A model generated the notes under the pieces. It searched no databases. It saw only the letters and a program-made list of their open reading frames with translations, and had not been told where the DNA came from. 64,000 nt of DNA from Drouetiella hepatica Uher 2000/2452 (GTDB taxonomy: Bacteria; Cyanobacteriota; Cyanobacteriia; Elainellales; Elainellaceae): contig JAHHHD010000010.1 in the NCBI GenBank assembly GCA_019359505.1, positions 1 through 64,000 of the forward strand, in the 5' to 3' direction. Position 1 is the first letter of the stretch. Each line of letters begins with the position of its first letter. Below are positions 62,181 to 64,000 of this stretch, piece by piece. Both the position numbers and the translations under genes were made by a program.

Positions 62181-62546
62181 ATGAGCTTAAATTTGGTCAC
62201 ACTGGTGGGTCGTGCAGGACGCGATCCAGAAGTTAGGTATTTTGAGTCGGGTAGTGTTGTTTGCAATCTGACGCTGGCAGTCGATCGCCGCCGAAAGAAC
62301 AGTGAAGAGCCAGACTGGTTTAGCCTAGAGATCTGGGGTAAAACGGCAGAAGTCGCGGCTAATTATGTGCGTAAAGGCAGCCTAATTGGCGTAACGGGTG
62401 CGCTGAAATTGGAGCATTGGCAAGATCGGGGCACAGGGATGGCTCGCTCTAAGCCCGTGATTCGAGTCGATCGCCTTGAGCTTTTAGGTTCTAAGCGAGA
62501 CAATGAAGGCGGACAGGGTGGCGGTGAGAGTGACGATATGTATTAG
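62181..62546 (+). CDS. ssb: single-stranded DNA-binding protein
   Basis: The 121-residue protein carries an OB fold from the N terminus (LNLVTLVGRAGRDPEVRYFE, DWFSLEIWGKTAE, then VTGALKLEHW). The Gly/Asp-rich tail ends ESDDMY rather than the usual DDDIPF. It protects single-stranded DNA in replication and repair. The ATG at 62181 is preceded by GGAGG at 5 bases; the longer frame from 62169 is less likely. Confidence 0.92.
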   Translation: MSLNLVTLVGRAGRDPEVRYFESGSVVCNLTLAVDRRRKNSEEPDWFSLEIWGKTAEVAANYVRKGSLIGVTGALKLEHWQDRGTGMARSKPVIRVDRLELLGSKRDNEGGQGGGESDDMY

Positions 62547-62581
62547 AGGAAGCTGTATTAAAGGAAGCCTGAGCGTAACCT

Positions 62582-63082
62582 ATGCCTAAATTTGCAACGA
62601 CCTTGGCATGGCAGCAGGCGGACTTGCTGATGCAGCCTATCTTCATCCGAGTAGTTGACAATATCGGCAAGCGGTTGGAGCAGTCTGCCTGGAAGGGAAC
62701 CTATCATGAGGTGGCGGTCTGGGCAGAAGATGTGCCAGAAGCGACCCAAGCGATCGTCACTCAGCTTCAAGACCAGCTTGCAACCGCCCTGCCTGAGCAA
62801 GTCGATGACATTGAAGCAGCTTTGGCGCAGTTGCCGAGTTCGCACCCTGGATATTTGCTTTGCTTGCAGCAGGGCGATCGCCAAATCACGGTAGATATTT
62901 GGCAGCTCTGCTACCAGATTTGCTTTCGTAACTACAGCCCAGTGCTGAATGCGATGGATGTCAATCTCAAGGTAGAGGTAGATACGAGTTTAATTGACGA
63001 GAGCGGAGACGTTGACTGGATAAAGCTAGATGCTAAAACTCAGCAGATTATCGATCAAATTTTCTCTAGTCTGCCTCACTAA
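62582..63082 (+). CDS. hypothetical cyanobacterial protein
   Basis: The 166-residue soluble acidic protein has no recognised motif. It contains helical segments at about 28-80 and beta-like segments in the second half. It follows ssb by 35 bases and may share its transcript. Confidence 0.65.
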   Translation: MPKFATTLAWQQADLLMQPIFIRVVDNIGKRLEQSAWKGTYHEVAVWAEDVPEATQAIVTQLQDQLATALPEQVDDIEAALAQLPSSHPGYLLCLQQGDRQITVDIWQLCYQICFRNYSPVLNAMDVNLKVEVDTSLIDESGDVDWIKLDAKTQQIIDQIFSSLPH

Positions 63083-63125
63083 GGTTTTGTGTTAAGCACA
63101 GTCCTATCCCTTTCATCTACCTCTT

Positions 63126-63509
63126 ATGGCAAATCAATCTGCACCCGAAATCAAGTTGCTACGCGCAGCGTACGCGGCTTTCAACGCGCGCGATATTGAC
63201 GCTGCTCTTGCCCTCATGACTCCCAATGTAGCTTGGCCGAAAGCGTTCAAAGGCGGTTTTGTCCGTGGGTCTGAAGAAGTCCGCGCTTACTGGACGGAGC
63301 AATGGAGCGAGATTAACCCTCACGTTGAGCCGATCGCCTTTCACCTAGAGGATGCTGGGCAAGTCTTGGTTGAGGTGCATCAGGTCGTGCGCGATCTGAC
63401 CGGAGCCGTACTTGCCGATGAGCATGTTAGTCACCGTTTCACCCTTGAACATGGCTTGATTCAAGCCATGGAAGTCTATGCAATTCCATTGTCCGGTTCT
63501 GGTGCCTAA
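63126..63509 (+). CDS. SnoaL/NTF2-like small protein
   Basis: The 127-residue cone-shaped alpha+beta fold opens with LLRAAYAAFNARDIDAALALM, typical of SnoaL-like polyketide cyclases and ketosteroid-isomerase-like proteins. The ligand is unknown. It follows the hypothetical gene by 43 bases. Confidence 0.8.
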   Translation: MANQSAPEIKLLRAAYAAFNARDIDAALALMTPNVAWPKAFKGGFVRGSEEVRAYWTEQWSEINPHVEPIAFHLEDAGQVLVEVHQVVRDLTGAVLADEHVSHRFTLEHGLIQAMEVYAIPLSGSGA

Positions 63510-63625
63510 CTACGCGCTCTGGTGAACAGAGGCTGGCGTTTAAGTATTCTCTTTCAGTCAGTCTTTGCCTCGCCAGCCTCTGTCGTCGAGTTTGAGATCG
63601 TTAGATAGATTTGTGAGGGCGATCG

Positions 63626-64000
63626 CTAAAACCTTCGACCTAGAAGTCTTTGCCTCATGCCTTCCGCAATTTTTTGTCCCAGATATTCTGGAATCAAGCT
63701 TTCGTTGGGGCCTAGCAAATACAAAATCAGCCGAGTTCGTCCTCGCCAGACCAGCAGATTGGCATTGACGACCAGCAAGTCTTCCTGCCAAATGGCATAC
63801 ATCACTTTGTAGAACAATCCAGGCTGGTTGTCTGCTTCAATCAGCAGGGCGGGCAGGTGAAACACAGGATCGACATAAAATTCAGTTTCTACTTGCTCTA
63901 AGCCTGCATCTAGGTTGAACTCGACTGCCAGCATTTCTTCGACTTCAAAGCGTCCGGCTAGCGCCTCTCGTACAGCTCGGCAAACGTTTTCAGCCGTTTT
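63626..64000 (-). CDS. ACT-like domain protein, 5' end beyond the window
   Basis: The frame is open from the window edge (64000) down to the stop at 63626; the first 22 codons at the edge are in frame and protein-like (CRAVREALAGRFEVEE). The visible 124 residues include a pattern like PALLIEADNQPGLFYKVMYA, typical of ACT regulatory domains, which sense amino acids. An internal Met at 63934 is not the likely start. The full gene extends to the right. Confidence 0.75.
   Translation of the reverse strand, partial: KTAENVCRAVREALAGRFEVEEMLAVEFNLDAGLEQVETEFYVDPVFHLPALLIEADNQPGLFYKVMYAIWQEDLLVVNANLLVWRGRTRLILYLLGPNESLIPEYLGQKIAEGMRQRLLGRRF

Overview
The window is a cyanobacterial chromosome segment. 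The evidence is the very dense HIP1-type octamer GCGATCGC and its shorter GCGATC forms throughout, an oxygen-dependent chlorophyll cyclase (acsF), cyanobacterial-type Hfq beside dapF, the carotenoid genes cruF and cruG, a CYP120-like P450, DUF4079 and DUF3727 proteins, a ComFB protein and a very large Ser/Thr-kinase/histidine-kinase hybrid. The gene content would suit a filamentous or complex cyanobacterium, but the genus cannot be fixed from sequence reading alone.

Layout: 0-12 kb holds cell-wall and housekeeping genes (AMIN amidase, acsF, initiator tRNA, dapF, hfq, a KefB-like antiporter, an M23 peptidase, comFB, map). 12-16.7 kb holds a two-gene unit: a membrane sensor with a degenerate nucleotide-cyclase domain, followed 2 bases later by an MscS-type channel whose cyclic-nucleotide domain lacks the phosphate-binding arginine. 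Just downstream is a candidate small RNA on the opposite strand. 16.8-25.6 kb is a hopanoid island: squalene-hopene cyclase translationally coupled to a SyrD/PvdE-like ABC exporter on the minus strand, and hpnB, a squalene/phytoene-synthase-like gene and hpnJ on the plus strand, meeting hpnI tail to tail. 25.9-32 kb encodes a 2011-residue multidomain kinase. 32-44 kb contains CYP120-like P450, an HHL1-like protein, dxr, an AraC regulator with an NHL/SMP-30 protein, corA, apt, DUF4079 and the cruG-cruF pair. 44-52 kb has a response regulator-PAS-cyclase that looks active, a CofE-like membrane protein, a GNAT protein and the cluster ruvX-DUF3727-mltG-yqeG. 52-64 kb has a Lin0512 protein, a pentapeptide-repeat protein, a cysteine-less rhodanese, a peptide-type ABC binding lipoprotein, a cupin divergent from a LysR regulator, a HAD hydrolase, mreBCD, ssb and several small genes.

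Functional threads: isoprenoid metabolism recurs (dxr for precursor supply, shc and hpn genes for hopanoids, cruF/cruG for myxol-type carotenoid glycosides, the P450 for retinoid-like substrates). Envelope growth recurs as well (amidase, M23 peptidase, dapF, mltG, mreBCD). Signalling proteins are numerous.

Two families of short intergenic repeats punctuate the region. One is a roughly 90-base composite element with imperfect terminal inverted repeats (eight copies, some partial). The other is a set of long A/T-flanked hairpins with CTCCGCG-like loops (about seven copies). No insertion sequence, phage, CRISPR array or rRNA was found. The most unusual biology is the sensor/pseudocyclase plus altered channel pair, followed by the cyclase-coupled exporter in the hopanoid island.
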